DNA of 64,000 nt from Asterias amurensis (lineage: Eukaryota > Echinodermata > Asteroidea > Forcipulatida > Asteriidae). The stretch lies in contig NC_092662.1 in the NCBI RefSeq assembly GCF_032118995.1, forward strand, positions 1,612,001-1,676,000, written 5' to 3'. Positions 1 through 11,017 of the stretch are shown here, piece by piece. The notes beneath the pieces were generated by a model. The model was given only the letters and a program-made list of their open reading frames with translations. It was not told the origin of the DNA and did not search any database. The position numbers and the translations under genes are program-made. How positions within the stretch are numbered: the stretch's first letter is position 1; each line of letters begins with the position of its first letter.

Positions 1-307
1 ACAGGAATATAAGCCACAAGATCAGAAAATCTCAACAGGTCGTCGAAGTTGCGAGATGATAATGAAAGAAAATAACCCTGTCACACGAAGTTGTGTGATT
101 TCAAATTTTCAAAACCTCAAATCTAATTCTGAGGTCTTGAAATCAAATTCGTGGAAAATGACTTCCTTCCCGTAAACTAGGTTACTTCAGAGGGAGCCAT
201 TTCTCACACTGTTTTATACCATCAACCTCTCCCCATTACTTGTGACCAAGTAAGGTTTTATGCTAACAATTATTTTGAGTAATTATCAAAAGTGTCCACT
301 GCCTTCA
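1..307. repeat. TTAA-type short inverted-repeat element, family A (cut by window edge)
   Basis: Right-hand part of the commonest repeat in this window. It shows the family blocks TCTGAGGTCTTGAAATC, ACTTCAGAGGGAGCC and the end GTGTCCACTGCCTT. It lies in an ABCF1 intron. Confidence 0.8.
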
Positions 308-351
308 AAGGCAAACCCTGACTAGGTTGTTTTGTATCCAAATCTGCTTAC

Positions 352-3300
352 CCTGTTCACATAGTAGGCAATCTATATTTGGTGGAATGGCTAAGGCTCT
401 TGTTGCAATATGATTCAGCAGAGTTGTCTTTCCCATACTGTAATAACAAATCAATCAGAAATAGCTTCAATCAGTATAGGAAACTTTACCATTTCAAACC
501 AGGGGTCGGTTTCACAAAGAGTTAAGACTTGTCTTATCTTGAAATAGCACGAGTTATTCGTCCAAACTTAGGACAAGCAAAACGTCAAATATCTCCTAAC
601 TCTTTGAGAAATCGACCCCTGCTCACAATTGAACATCAATATGGAGTGTTGCGACTGTTTTTAGTGTTTGTCTTATAATCTCTCTGTCCACTGGAATGAT
701 TTGCTTACCCATTAGGTCCGACCAGGCCATATCGTCTTCCTTGTGCGATGGCTAATGTTGCATTGTTAAACAGGGTCTTCCCAGCTGCAGATATTGAAAA
801 CTTCTCTATCTGTGAAATTAAAACCATTGATAAATTGAAAAGAATACAATTTATTTCTAGTAAAAGCTAAAGCTAGGTTGTTAGATTGGTAAGTCCTCCA
901 AAAATTATTGACTTGAAAAAATTACTTGGTAAGAAGCAATGCAGCTGTTGACAGCATAAAGTATTTTCTAGAAAAGGCTCCCTCCAAAGCAATATGGTTT
1001 GGAAATGTTTTACCCTAAAACAGTTTAATCTGATTTCAAATGGCTCAACAAATAATAGCTTACCTTGATGTCTGTGGCATTCTCTAGTAATGCTCCCTTG
1101 GTCGTTTTCTCTTGTTGTGATAGCGAGAATTGTGACAAGTCATCTCCGACGCTGGCCAACTGCATCGACTGCAGGAACTCTTGCTGTCAAAGTCAACAAA
1201 GAAAATCAAGGTAATATCCATCCTTTTTATTGGTTAACCATTACATTTTTTTCTAAATAATTTAGGGTTGAAAAAAGAAAAATTTACTAGAGTAGGACCA
1301 GCCCTCTACTAACTGACCTATCTAGCCCTATGTTGGCTGTCTCCCTATTTTGTCAATATCTTTGCGTGGGGTTGCCATTCAGAAGCCATTCAACCTGTGA
1401 GTGCCCTATAGCCAGGGATCAGAACAAGGACTTGAACCCACACTCTGCTGATCAGAAACACCAGAGCTTGAGTTGCAGCTACGACAGGCCACAATTATAC
1501 GCCCCCTGAACTGACTTCAAATGTGGCTATTGGTCTGCTGTTTGCATAGAAAACGTTTTTACAACTTTCTACAATAAACATAACATACATACATGCTTCT
1601 TTTGTTTCTTCAGTTCTTTCTTGCTGATCTTCTTGGTCTTCTCTGCTGGCTCTGAGGTTGGCTTCGGCTCGGGAGAAGGATCTTGACCTGTTTCACAAAG
1701 AGAATGACAAACAAATAATACAAATGTTACTTTTCAGTGTGTGAACGTAAATTAATTTGACGATTAGACTGGCTGTGATTGCTACCATAAATACATCAGA
1801 AAGAGAAAGACACATTTATGACAAAACATGTTCAAAATCTGAGCTACCAAACTTTGCTTACTAGAACAGCTTAATAGTCTGGGCACAACTTCACAGAGCT
1901 GCTTAAGCACAACAGATAGCTAAGCGCAACAAAGTTTTGCTAACCAAAATTTGGTTACCAACCAAACTACTATGCGACGTGTACAAATTGTGATTGGTAT
2001 CCTGCTGATTTCTAATGAGCAAACAAATCATAAGCAATATTTTGTGCATAAGCAGCTCTATGGAACTGGGCCCTGGTAGGCTACTTAACAAAAAGTTTCA
2101 GCGCAAGGCCTGTTGCCCAATGCTATGCCTTGTCATTCAACCTATACTTCCTTACTCTGTTCTTGTGCTTCGTCTTCGCCCTGGTCGTCCATGTCATCTT
2201 CATCATCATCTTCCTTTGTGCGACCTGCAGATACAAGGAAACAATTTACCATTATGCATATACAGAATCAAAACCAACAAAATTATAGAAACATCCAATG
2301 TTCTACTCACATAGTGCAAAATGTTAACTGGTGTTTTTGTATAAGACAAGGTTTCTTTTGCAAAGTTATGCTTTTGCAAAACTTCATAGGTAGAGCAGGT
2401 CAGTTTCGTAGTACAGCTATACACCGGCTGGCAGAGTATATATTCTATCAATCAAAACCACAGTGGATGATATTGAATGGTCAAACCATAGAGGGGGGTT
2501 GACAAGTCGTCAAGTTGTACCTTTTGTCTTTTCCTTCTTGTCTCTTCCCTTTGTCTTCTTTGGTTTCTCCTCGACTTCTTCTGTCTCCTCCTCTTCACTG
2601 TCAGGCATCTCATCTTCAAGAACACTCAGAGCAGCAAAACCTCCTGCAAAAAAACCCACAACAGTATATTTTATGACCCGTCGATGAAGACCCACAAGCC
2701 ATTTTGAAATATGGCGGACACAATGCTACAACACTATAAGGTTTGGGTAAATTTGTGTGTATACACCCAAACCAAACAGTACACTCCTATCACGTCCGCC
2801 ATACTTCAAAAAGGCTCATTGGGCTAGTTGCCTCCCCCCCCCCCCCCCAACACAATATAGAGAGCCTTACAACTTTGCACTTAGGGCATTCAATTGGCGC
2901 AGTGTTATCTTTCCCCTGCCATCCATCTCTAGGACTCCGGTTCTAATCCTGCCAAGGGGCACTATGTGGATTGGATTTTCAGTCCCAAACTGATTGCATG
3001 GGTTTCCTTGAAATAATTCTCTACGGTTTCTTCCAACATCTAAACCTCAAACTTCTTTCCTTGTCTTCTCACATCCAGAATTAATACAAAATACATAAAC
3101 TTTTCTCCATCTCTACAAACATCAGCTCATGAAATATTATCTTTATGGGAATCTAGGCAGTTTTTGTTACATTGAATGCAGCACAAAAATCACAGAGACA
3201 TTTACACAATCCTGGCAGTGGCAGAATTTTCAAAGTGTCACATTACCTTTTTTATTCTTTTTCGATTTTACTGGTGTAATATCCTCCTCATCATCCTCAA

Positions 3301-4079
3301 CAGCTAGACTCTCCATCTTCTTTTCCAGCATCAAGTCTTCCTCGTCGTCGTTATTACCTTCTCCTGTCATCCAAGACTTGTCTTTCTTCTTCTTTTCTTT
3401 TTTCTTGGCTAGATTAATTCAAAAAGAAGTGTCACTCATCTCAACTTGGGCCAAGTTTAAGTTATTTTGAACAAAATGTTGGTGCATTTGAAATGTTTTC
3501 AGCATGCAGCAGGACTCAGGATTTAGGATATATCATATAGGAGATACTAGTGATAGCCCCCTAAATCCCCCCCCCCCCCAAAAAAAAAAAATGATGTAAA
3601 CACTCCCCAATCAATCAGTAGGCCCAAATAAATAATATGTACGAAGCGCCCTCCCCCAGCGGGCCCCTTGGATAACTTTCCGTATGGCGCCACCACTTTT
3701 TCACTCATTTTTACAAAAAGGGATATATCAATCAGGTAAATTAGATAATATATTATTTTATTTCGAATGAAAAAGTGGTGGCGCCATACGGAAACTTTTC
3801 CGGCCCCTTTTCTGTCTGTAATTAAACCTAAGTAAACACAGAGAGTTACAGTAGCAGCCTCAAAACCATTAGTACTACAAAATACAATAACAATGTAGGG
3901 GATATACCCTAGATCGTCGTACCTTTCTTTGTTTTGCCAGCTGCGGCAGACTTCCCATCCCCTTCTCCACCACTGCCGTCTGCTGCTTCGTCAGCCCCGT
4001 TCGCCGTTGCCTTCTTTTCCGCTTCGTCGCCGTACCATTCCTCTTCAACAGCCTTTTTCTTGTCCTTCTTTTTCGGCAT
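352..4079 (-). CDS. ABCF1: ABCF1, ATP-binding cassette subfamily F member 1 (5' part, runs off left edge)
   Basis: ABC-F ATPases have no membrane domain; ABCF1 is known to bind eIF2 and ribosomes and to promote translation initiation. Eight exons are visible: 3923-4079, 3247-3408, 2521-2643, 2156-2224, 1593-1687, 1064-1183, 709-809 and 352-437. All joins agree in phase and give 304 codons. The start [18 protein letters not shown] is the first Met after the promoter. Residues 1 to about 200 are a lysine- and acid-rich low-complexity tail, as in the family, including [19 protein letters not shown]. Exon 6 encodes the helical lead-in ([15 protein letters not shown]). Exons 7 and 8 encode the first nucleotide-binding domain up to Walker [21 protein letters not shown], then [12 protein letters not shown]. 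Signature, Walker B and the second ABC domain must lie left of base 1. Glycine after the Walker PNG is replaced by Met as in some other invertebrates (recalled, not checked). Confidence 0.95.
503..619. repeat. Fold-back element, family F
   Basis: Inverted ends GGGGTCGGTTTCACAAAG and CTTTGAGAAATCGACCCC enclose a short core of TTAGGACAAG-type motifs. Same family as 59028-59160. Confidence 0.75.
1385..1495 (-). repeat. tRNA-derived SINE fragment
   Basis: Read on the minus strand this has a Pol III B-box-like stretch (GTGGGTTCAAGTCC) after a tRNA-like head. The same head recurs at 27055, 28712, 42565 and 57030. Confidence 0.55.
1877..2076. repeat. Fold-back element, family E (GGGCCCAATTTCAT type)
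   Basis: Ends CTGGGCACAACTTCACAGAG and CTCTATGGAACTGGGCCC are inverted copies; the core carries repeated GCTAAGCA and GGTTACCA motifs. It lies in an ABCF1 intron. Confidence 0.7.
2701..2815. repeat. Fold-back element, family I (GCGGAC ends)
   Basis: Arms TTTGAAATATGGCGGACA and CGTCCGCCATACTTCAAA flank a central inner palindrome around GTGTGTATACACCCAAAC. A related copy is at 33840-33965. It lies in an ABCF1 intron beside a poly-C tract at about 2827-2848. Confidence 0.65.
2880..3095 (+). repeat. Possible SINE-like fragment
   Basis: Contains GGTTCTAATCCTG, similar to a tRNA B box, after a region that could be an A-box head. A single copy only, so tentative. Confidence 0.3.
3670..3802. repeat. 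Fold-back element, family C (CCGTATGGCGCCACCAC arms)
   Basis: About 133 bp. Left arm GGATAACTTTCCGTATGGCG and right arm CGCCATACGGAAACTTTTCC are near-perfect inverses including the ACCACTTTTTCA part. Five copies occur in the window. Confidence 0.9.
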
Positions 4080-5316
4080 TTTTTTCTGATAAAAGGAGGA
4101 TTAAATGTTGGTAGAACGGACTCTGACACCTTGCTGCACAACTTTCTTGATAACAAAAGTCACTGTTTTCTGCTATTTAAGACAAAAACAGTGTGATTTC
4201 GCAATCAAAATAATACAAAACGCAGACGGTAGAACATGTGTCCTCAGAGAAATATGCAAATTCGTACGTAGATTGGGACACATCTTCCCTGGTTTGCAAA
4301 TGGACTGGTTCGTCACTACAAAGTGCGGGGTACCAGCGAGCGCTCGCCCGCCCTCTTGCGATAAAAAAACCACAACTAAATTCTTGAAAAAATATCCTCT
4401 CCATAATTATGGAGGTAGGATTAATCCTAACTCCATGCCATAATCAGCATTCCTTCCCTCAATTTAGACCCTAATTAAAGCTTTGTCTTCAAATCCCTTT
4501 TAAGAAATTTTAATGATTGAAAAACTTACAAACTAAGGAACAAGATGAATATTTCATTCAGGTTAATTTATTTTATTATCATATCACTTAAAATATAAAA
4601 AAAGTAAACAATTGTTAATGCCATTTTGGATAGTGAATTTTAATGGTCGAGAAAGGATCACTTTATGTGACAGTATGGAGGACGAAAAATTGCCTTTACA
4701 CCTCTGATATCAGAATAGCAGAAAAGCAAATTTTATGGGGTTTTTATACCAATTTTTCTACTATCCTACTTTTCTGCTACTTTTCATGGACCCAAATATT
4801 TACAGAGTTAGTCAGGGCAATAATTCCTGGAAAGTTCTTGAAAAGGGGCTATATTGAATATATTTGAGTGTGGCACCATCTGCCAGCCCTCTCATCACCG
4901 GGCAAGCTCTAGCGAGTGAGAAACCTGCTCTAGACTGCGGCGCAGCGCAGAGCATCACGGTGTTGAATCCCATTCACTGACTCAGTTTTTCCTGAGGGTA
5001 AACAGAGCGCCGAATACAAAACAAAGGCCTGGCATTTCATCTTTGAGAGGGCAAGGTCATTTTCATTTTGCAATGAGCATCCCGATAAAATATCTTACGA
5101 TCTATTGTAAGGGCAACAAGGCCAAGACCAGGGCACATACACCCTACCCTCTGTGCATTTCAGGCTTGAGTATGCCTCGGTTTTTCATACACCAGTCAGT
5201 ATTCGATGATGATATCCAAAATATTGTTCAGTATCCCTGATGCAAGTAGTTCATCATTTCAAGTTGTGATGGACTTAAACATCTAAAGACGTCTAGGGCA
5301 ACGTACTCCAAAGTGT
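4080..5316. other. Spacer between ABCF1 start and MED22 3' end
   Basis: Contains the ABCF1 promoter and 5' UTR next to 4079 and otherwise AT-rich DNA. No convincing exon was seen on either strand. A moderately GC-rich patch lies at about 4880-5010. I see no repeat family here. Confidence 0.6.
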
Positions 5317-5321
5317 TTATT
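5316..5321 (-). terminator. MED22 polyadenylation signal overlapping its stop codon
   Basis: On the minus strand the bases read AAAATAAACA. The MED22 stop TAA (5317-5319) is embedded in a canonical AATAAA hexamer, predicting a 3' UTR of only some tens of bases if it is used. Confidence 0.5.
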
Positions 5322-6669
5322 TTGTGGCATCAGGAACTTTTAACTTGTATCTTGATGCGTAATACTCCTCTTCAAGTTCAAATAAATTCAATGACATTTC
5401 ATCCCGTAGCTGCATGATCTTTTCATCGACTTCCGCTTGAACATTGCGAAGAAATCGTGTACGCTGAGCTATGGCTGCATTGGCTGAAGGGAAATCATTC
5501 AAGATGAGAAATTCTTTGATGTCCGAGACGAGTTTCATGAGAGACTCACCGGCACGAACCTGAAAAAGAGTGAAACACGAAAAAGCATTTGTTAAAGACA
5601 ACTCCAAATACATCTTCAAATTTTAAACAGAGAAAAGTAAGAGTTTTAAAAACAGATTCAGGTCAGTTGAACTGTTAAAGTGTTCCTCTTGAACGATCAT
5701 AGGACATAGTTCAGGCTTGATACTTCACAGAGGCAACGATGGGGATTGCCTTCGTGCTCTTGAATGCTCCGTTAGAAATTTACAATTTCATCATAGGGTG
5801 CCAAGAAGAAAATGTCTTGGTGCCCTTGACCTTTTACAAAACAAAGCATATAGTGCCAACACGAAAATTCTCACATGTAGAAATTTTCTTGTAGTTTGGC
5901 ACAATGTCTTTGTCCAGCAGTTTAGAAACTTGCATCATTCAAGCCAATCCATTGATAAACCTACTATATTTGCTGCTCTGACATGCATTTCATTTTGTTC
6001 TTGCTCTCCCTGGGTCTGTCTCGCTACTTGTGTCTCCTCGTCAACCTGTAAGCGAATGAAACAAGAAATGTATTGCCTTAATATCAAACACCATTTTGTG
6101 GTCAATGAAAAAACTACACTACTAAGCCATCTTACCATCAAGTACCTTAGCATTATGGGGAAATATCTTTTCCTTTTGATTGATGTATTATAATTTGTGA
6201 TATAAACCTACCAAAGGAAAGATATTAATTGAGGTAACATTGCTTTTACATTTATGTTTATGTTGGTTTACTCAGCAGGACCCATTGTACTGGCAGTTAT
6301 TGTTATCAACTTTTAATTAAATATTTTTTAATTGGAAAAGTTTCCATATCCTGCTGCCAACATTTTTTAATTCGTTATGAAATAAAATAGTATCTTATTT
6401 ACTCAAATGAGCTATTCCTTTTTATAAAAATTGTTGGGAAAAGTGGTGGCAGGATGCGGACAATTTTCCACTTGATTATTTGAAGCACAATGCATCAGCA
6501 TCTTATTTCCAGGATCAATCACATTACCGTAACCTACCTTTGCAAGTTTTAATATTTCTGTAAAGTTATCCTGAATGGATTGAACATCTCCGCGAAGCCG
6601 TCGTGCGTACGTCTTAAGGAGATTGTCTTTACTTTGTGGTAGCGCCCTCTGAGAACCTGCTTGAGACAT
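5317..6669 (-). CDS. MED22: MED22 (Surf5), Mediator complex subunit 22
   Basis: Head-module subunit of the Mediator complex, which links transcription factors to RNA polymerase II in the nucleus. Three coding exons are 6538-6669, 5965-6045 and 5317-5559, all phase 0, giving 151 residues, close to the short vertebrate isoform and to insect MED22. Diagnostic stretches are QRALPQSKDNLLKTYARRL, FTEILKLAK, RATQGEQ-like RQTQGEQEQNEMHVRAANI, VRAGESLMKLVSDIKEFLIL, and LRDEMSLNLFELEEEYY near the C-terminus; the chain is largely helical. The first coding exon has an acceptor at 6696, so a short 5' UTR exon lies upstream with its donor at 6863. It is divergent from RPL7A, the known Surfeit-locus arrangement. 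The two long vertebrate C-terminal exons are absent. Confidence 0.96.
6334..6470. repeat. Fold-back element, family C
   Basis: Diverged copy between MED22 coding exons 1 and 2: arms GGAAAAGTTTCCATATCCTG and GTGGCAGGATGCGGACAATT. The core AATAAAATAGTATCT is shared with the copies at 28917 and 29803. Confidence 0.75.
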
Positions 6670-6863
6670 GCTGATTCTGCTATTAAAAGATGAACCTATA
6701 AAACAACAACAAAAGAAAAATGTATAAACAAAACAACATGCAGTAAACAGCGCCCTCACTCATCCAAATCTAGCCATGTATACAAAAACGTATCACTGTG
6801 TTTATTTTGCTCAAAGGCAGCAACTTTGACAGCTTGGATGCAATTAAATATTGTCATTCATAC

Positions 6864-7126
6864 CTGCACTCCAATTTCAGCTGGCTGTTCATGTCCTGTT
6901 GATGGAAAAGTGAAATAAATGCACAAAAACACCCGATAATGGCTGACATAAACATTCACGATGACAAGTCCATAGCAAACACGCTGAGCGTTTTTTAGTC
7001 TGGCCCCGAAGTACATTTGCTTCCCTCTTTCGTTAAACGAAGTCAGACACATGACTCTCGGGTGCTTACTAATTTTCGAACTCTCGTGATTTCACACGAG
7101 ATCGTCCTCTTTCCGTGGCAGCCAAA
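6864..7126. promoter_or_regulatory. Shared divergent promoter of MED22 and RPL7A
   Basis: Only about 260 bases separate the MED22 non-coding exon donor (6863/6864) from the RPL7A start codon. A pyrimidine tract CCTCTTTCC at 7106-7114, just before the RPL7A ATG, fits a 5' TOP start site, the translational control element of ribosomal protein mRNAs. An imperfect dyad TCTCGTGA...CACACGAGA lies at about 7083-7101. Initiation sites are inferred, not shown. Confidence 0.7.
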
Positions 7127-10100
7127 ATGGTAGGATGGATGGTTGTCGTTGTGTTGGAAATTAAATCGCCTTTAAATCTCTAACATCGTTTAAAATTATC
7201 ACATTAAATTGAAGTATTATACCCAACAATGGTATATCTGCAAATACATATCATTATTTGTATTCAACTATATTTAAAACAATCGTAAAATGCTACAAAT
7301 ATGTAACGTATGAGTATTGCAATGCGTTGGGCCATGACAATCTTTTTCTAAACCTGTTTACGAGGGCCATAACCTTAAAATGCTGATATTATTTGTCTGT
7401 TTGGGCTTCATTCTTGTGGGAATAACTTGTTAATAAGTTTATAAATTTGTGCAGAAAGTGGAATAACGTTCATATGACGACGAAAATGTAATATAAATTA
7501 TATAAAATAAAAAAAAAATATTTGACCATTTTCAATTTCATTTTCCCAAACAGAATACACATGCATATTTAAAAAAAGCCAGGGCATTTAGTAATACATT
7601 TTTCAAAATTAATGTGAAATTGAAAATGTTGACTGAGACAGAATGTGAGGGTGCTTGGCCATTGGATGGAGTGGATTGCATTTGATTTTGAAGCTGGAAA
7701 GGAAATTAATTTAATGATTGACAAAATTATGAACTTCTGTTTGGGAATGTAATTTTGGAAAGGAGTGACAAAAAGTTCAGACTTTTCTCTGAAGATCAAG
7801 CAATTACACACCAAACTAGTTAGTAAACTCACAATAAATTGCTTTGACTTTTCAGCCCAAAGCCAAGAAAGCTCCGAGGGGTAAGAAGGTGGCTCCGGCC
7901 CCTTACGCAGCTCGCCAAGCTGCCCCCAAGAAGGTTGTCAACCCCCTTTTTGAGAAGCGTCCCAAGAACTTTGGCATCGGTAAGTAAAGATCAAAAGTAA
8001 ATCCGACCCACCTTTGTTTTTGTTGATTGTATTTTCCTAACCATTTGGGAAAGCTTACAAGTTTGTATTCCGCCATTGACAAGTGGAAAAGTTTACTTCA
8101 GCGTGCTTTCCTGGTTACCAGTCAAAGTTTTTATGTTCTTGAATTATTAATTGATAACAATGGAAGTTCATTTTCAATTTCCGAAGGGAACTTCAATAGG
8201 AAAAGTGTATGGGAAATGTTTAGAACATGGGGCTACAGCCCGTGTAGTTCCAAGCCGAAAGACATTTTTAAAAACGACACTCTTATCATTGTTTTCAGGT
8301 CAAGGCATCCAGCCTAAGCGTGACTTGTCCCGCTTTGTCAAGTGGCCCAAGTATGTCCGTCTGCAACGTCAGCGTGCCATCCTCTTCAAGCGTCTGAAGG
8401 TTCCACCATCCATCAACCAGTTCAACCAGACCTTGGACCGTCAGACAGGTATAAATAGAAGCTTCATCCATCCTCTGCCTTATTTAGTGAACGATTCCCA
8501 ATGTCCCAGAACAAAATTCTACACAACATTAGCATTTTGTGGGCACAAAATGTTCTGTCCAAATATTTTGCCATGCTTGTTCAAAATCATTCCCTAATCA
8601 ACGAACAAGCGCACAGAATATTTATTGTACCCAAAAAGGAATTCCTCTATCAGTTAAATTCTTGAATTATTCCTGCAGTGATGTATTGAATTTCTTCACC
8701 TGAAGAGCCCATGGCTTAATGTGTGGATCAAACACCGAGCTTTTTAAATCTGAGCAGGATAATCAACAAAAAAGTTATTATTTTAGGCTAAAATGTCAAA
8801 ATCACTAAAAACCTAGAATTATCTGTATCGTTAACTGTTTTATCTCCTCTCGCTTCCGCCCAATAGCCACCCAGCTGTTCCGTCTGATGAACAAGTACCG
8901 CCCTGAGACCAAGCAGGATAAGAAGCAACGCCTGCGAGCTCGTGCTGCCCTGCGTGCTGAGGGCAAAGAAGATGTCCCAACTCGCCGCCCCAATATCGTC
9001 AGGTCCGGGGTGAACACAGTGACTTCTCTAGTTGAGTCCAAGAAGGCTCAGCTGGTCATGATCGCCCATGATGTTGATCCTATTGAGGTATGTATGCGTA
9101 AAGGAGTGCAGAAGCGGTGGTATAGTTTTGGAAAAAATTATATCGCATTATAGAATTCGTCCCGTGTGTTTGCTGCATGGAAAACAAGCTAGACACGTCT
9201 CCAATGTTAAGAGTTTATGGATCTTGTGGCCAATTCTGGAGTTCTTACACGATTAGTTTTAAATAGGTGATGTTTGGCGTGTTGGATGGAAAGGATTTAC
9301 AGAGTCTAAGTGCAAGCAATCCTCGCACCCCTCCAATTTTGTTGATTCTTTGTGACGTCTTCGTTCTGGACTGTAGATTGTGTAAAGAACTTGGTATTTG
9401 ATAATTTTGTACTCCTGCAGTGATGTTTTGAATTTCTTCACCTGAAGAGCCCATGGCTTAATGTGTGGATCAAACACAGAGCTTTTTAAATCTGAGCAGG
9501 AATAAGATCAAATCAAATTAAAGTTTTTTACATTGTTGAAAAGCCACTATTCAATTTATTTGGTTCTATCTTTGTGGTAAGTTAAAGTCAATTATATTTT
9601 CATCTTTCTTTTTGTTAGGTGGTGATGTTCCTTCCAGCTCTGTGCCGCAAGATGGAAGTGCCCTACTGCATCATTAAGGGAAAGGCACGACTTGGAGCCG
9701 TCGTTCATCGCAAGACCGCAACGTGCTTGGCATTCAGCAATGTCAACAGGTAAAAACAGTCTTCCTCTATTCTGAAAATGTGCACTTGAAAAGCTCGAGT
9801 ATGCCTCATGTGCAATCTGCTAATACTTGACAGTCTGATTTATGGTGGAAGTTGAAATAAAAGTTCTGTTTCAAGTTAAAGAAATGTGTTTACATGATCA
9901 GAAACCTCAGACTTTTATCTGAATTTTGAATATCTTGTTGTCTACCTAGTGAGAAAGAAAGCAACAAGTTTTGTTTAGTTATACATTTTTCCCAGGGAAA
10001 TCTATAGCTCCGGAGGTTACTAGGGAGTTGAAAACTCATCATTTCAACATGCCTCCTAAAAATTAGATCCCCAATCATATTTTGTCGTTACTGATGCTCA

Positions 10101-10801
10101 CTCCTGTACTTATAAAGTAGAATTGTAGACTAAGACCTGTAGCTAATTATCCTCCCCTCTTTTCCCCAGCGAGGACAAGGGCTCTCTGGCCAAGATCATT
10201 GAAGCAGTCAAGACCAACTACAATGACAGATACGAGGAGGTACGTACAAAGACATCTTGGGGAATTTTCTTAAGCATAGGTGGCGTCTTGGCAAGACTGA
10301 CCGTAGAAACACGTTCCTGCGATGATGTATTGAATTTCTTCACCTGAAGCAATTGCTATGTGGATCTAATCATCGAGCTTTTTAAATCTGAGTAGGAACG
10401 TACAAAAACAAAGTTTGTCAGTCAGTAAACATTTTTGGTATCTACTATTGAATCCATTGGAATTGTTGATCAACAGTGGACATAATGAAGTTGTGCTGGG
10501 AATTGTACGATTGTGCCTCAAAAAAACATTTGTTCATTACTGGGCGTATCAATCTTACCAAAATCAAAACAGTTTGGTGTTAAGTGATCATAGGGTAGTG
10601 GGAGATTGAGGGTTGCATGTCGACGCGGCCCACAGGGAGCTCTCACGTTCCTAAAAATAATCAATGAATAACATTTCTGTCTTTACCTTCACTTCGCAGA
10701 TCCGTCGTCACTGGGGTGGTGGACAGCTCGGCAGCAAGAGCAACGACAGAATTCGCAAGCTGGAGAAGATCAAGGCAAAGGAGCTGGCAAGCCGGACATA
10801 A
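7127..10801 (+). CDS. RPL7A: RPL7A (Surf3), large ribosomal subunit protein eL8
   Basis: Structural protein of the 60S subunit. Seven exons: 7127-7129, 7856-7979, 8299-8448, 8867-9087, 9619-9749, 10170-10239 and 10700-10801. Phases agree throughout and give 266 residues, the same length as human eL8. Exon 1 codes only the initiator Met, followed at once by GTAGG. Recognisable stretches are [62 protein letters not shown]-like [10 protein letters not shown], the L7Ae RNA-binding core [36 protein letters not shown] and the end KAKELASRT. The 5' TOP tract suggests growth-regulated translation. Introns 3, 4 and 6 each carry a snoRNA, as in vertebrate RPL7A. Confidence 0.98.
8671..8759 (+). ncRNA. 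SNORD36: Box C/D snoRNA, U36/snR47 type, copy 1 (RPL7A intron 3)
   Basis: Terminal stem TCCTGC (8671-8676) with GCAGGA (8754-8759); C box GTGATGT at 8678; D' box CTGA at 8700-8703; D box CTGA at 8750-8753. The D' guide TTGAATTTCTTCAC matches 28S GTGAAGAAATTCAA over 14 bases. The D guide CGAGCTTTTTAA matches 18S TTAAAAAGCTCG over 12. The fifth-base rule puts 2'-O-methylation on an A in both, the sites assigned to human U36 and yeast snR47. rRNA sequences are recalled. Confidence 0.9.
9413..9501 (+). ncRNA. SNORD36: Box C/D snoRNA, U36/snR47 type, copy 2 (RPL7A intron 4)
   Basis: Differs from copy 1 at only two positions over 89 bases. C box GTGATGT at 9420-9426, D' CTGA at 9442-9445, D CTGA at 9492-9495, terminal stem 9413-9418 with 9496-9501. 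Both rRNA guides are intact; one change shortens the 18S duplex from 12 to 11 pairs. Confidence 0.9.
10312..10400 (+). ncRNA. SNORD36: Box C/D snoRNA, U36/snR47 type, copy 3 (RPL7A intron 6)
   Basis: C box ATGATGT at 10322-10328, D' CTGA at 10344-10347, D CTGA at 10388-10391. The terminal stem is longer (10312-10320 with 10392-10400, one G-U). Both guides match copies 1 and 2, while the middle between D' and C' is shorter and diverged, so this is the older paralog. Confidence 0.88.
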
Positions 10802-10985
10802 ACTTTAAGAAACACAACATTGAGCGCTATAAAAACCATACACCAATTCGCCAAAAATACTTGGGAAATCTTCATGCCTTCATCCTTGGAATATCTTGGC
10901 TGGTTTTTTACATTGGCCGCCAACTCTCAACCTTTTGTTTTTAAATCTTGAAACATTTGACAAGTGTTCACGAGAACGAGTGTAA

Positions 10986-11017
10986 AATAAAACCAAGAGA
11001 TAGTGGAAGTAAATAAA
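10986..11017 (+). terminator. RPL7A polyadenylation signals
   Basis: AATAAA occurs at 10986-10991 and 11012-11017, with a GT-rich stretch (TGTGTTCTTTGGTGTCG) from about 11054. This implies a 3' UTR of about 220 bases. Confidence 0.7.

Noticed and set aside
7130-10169. A SNORD24 homolog, expected by analogy with vertebrate RPL7A
   Set aside because: Introns 1, 2 and 5 were read for its guide elements and box motifs; nothing convincing was found.
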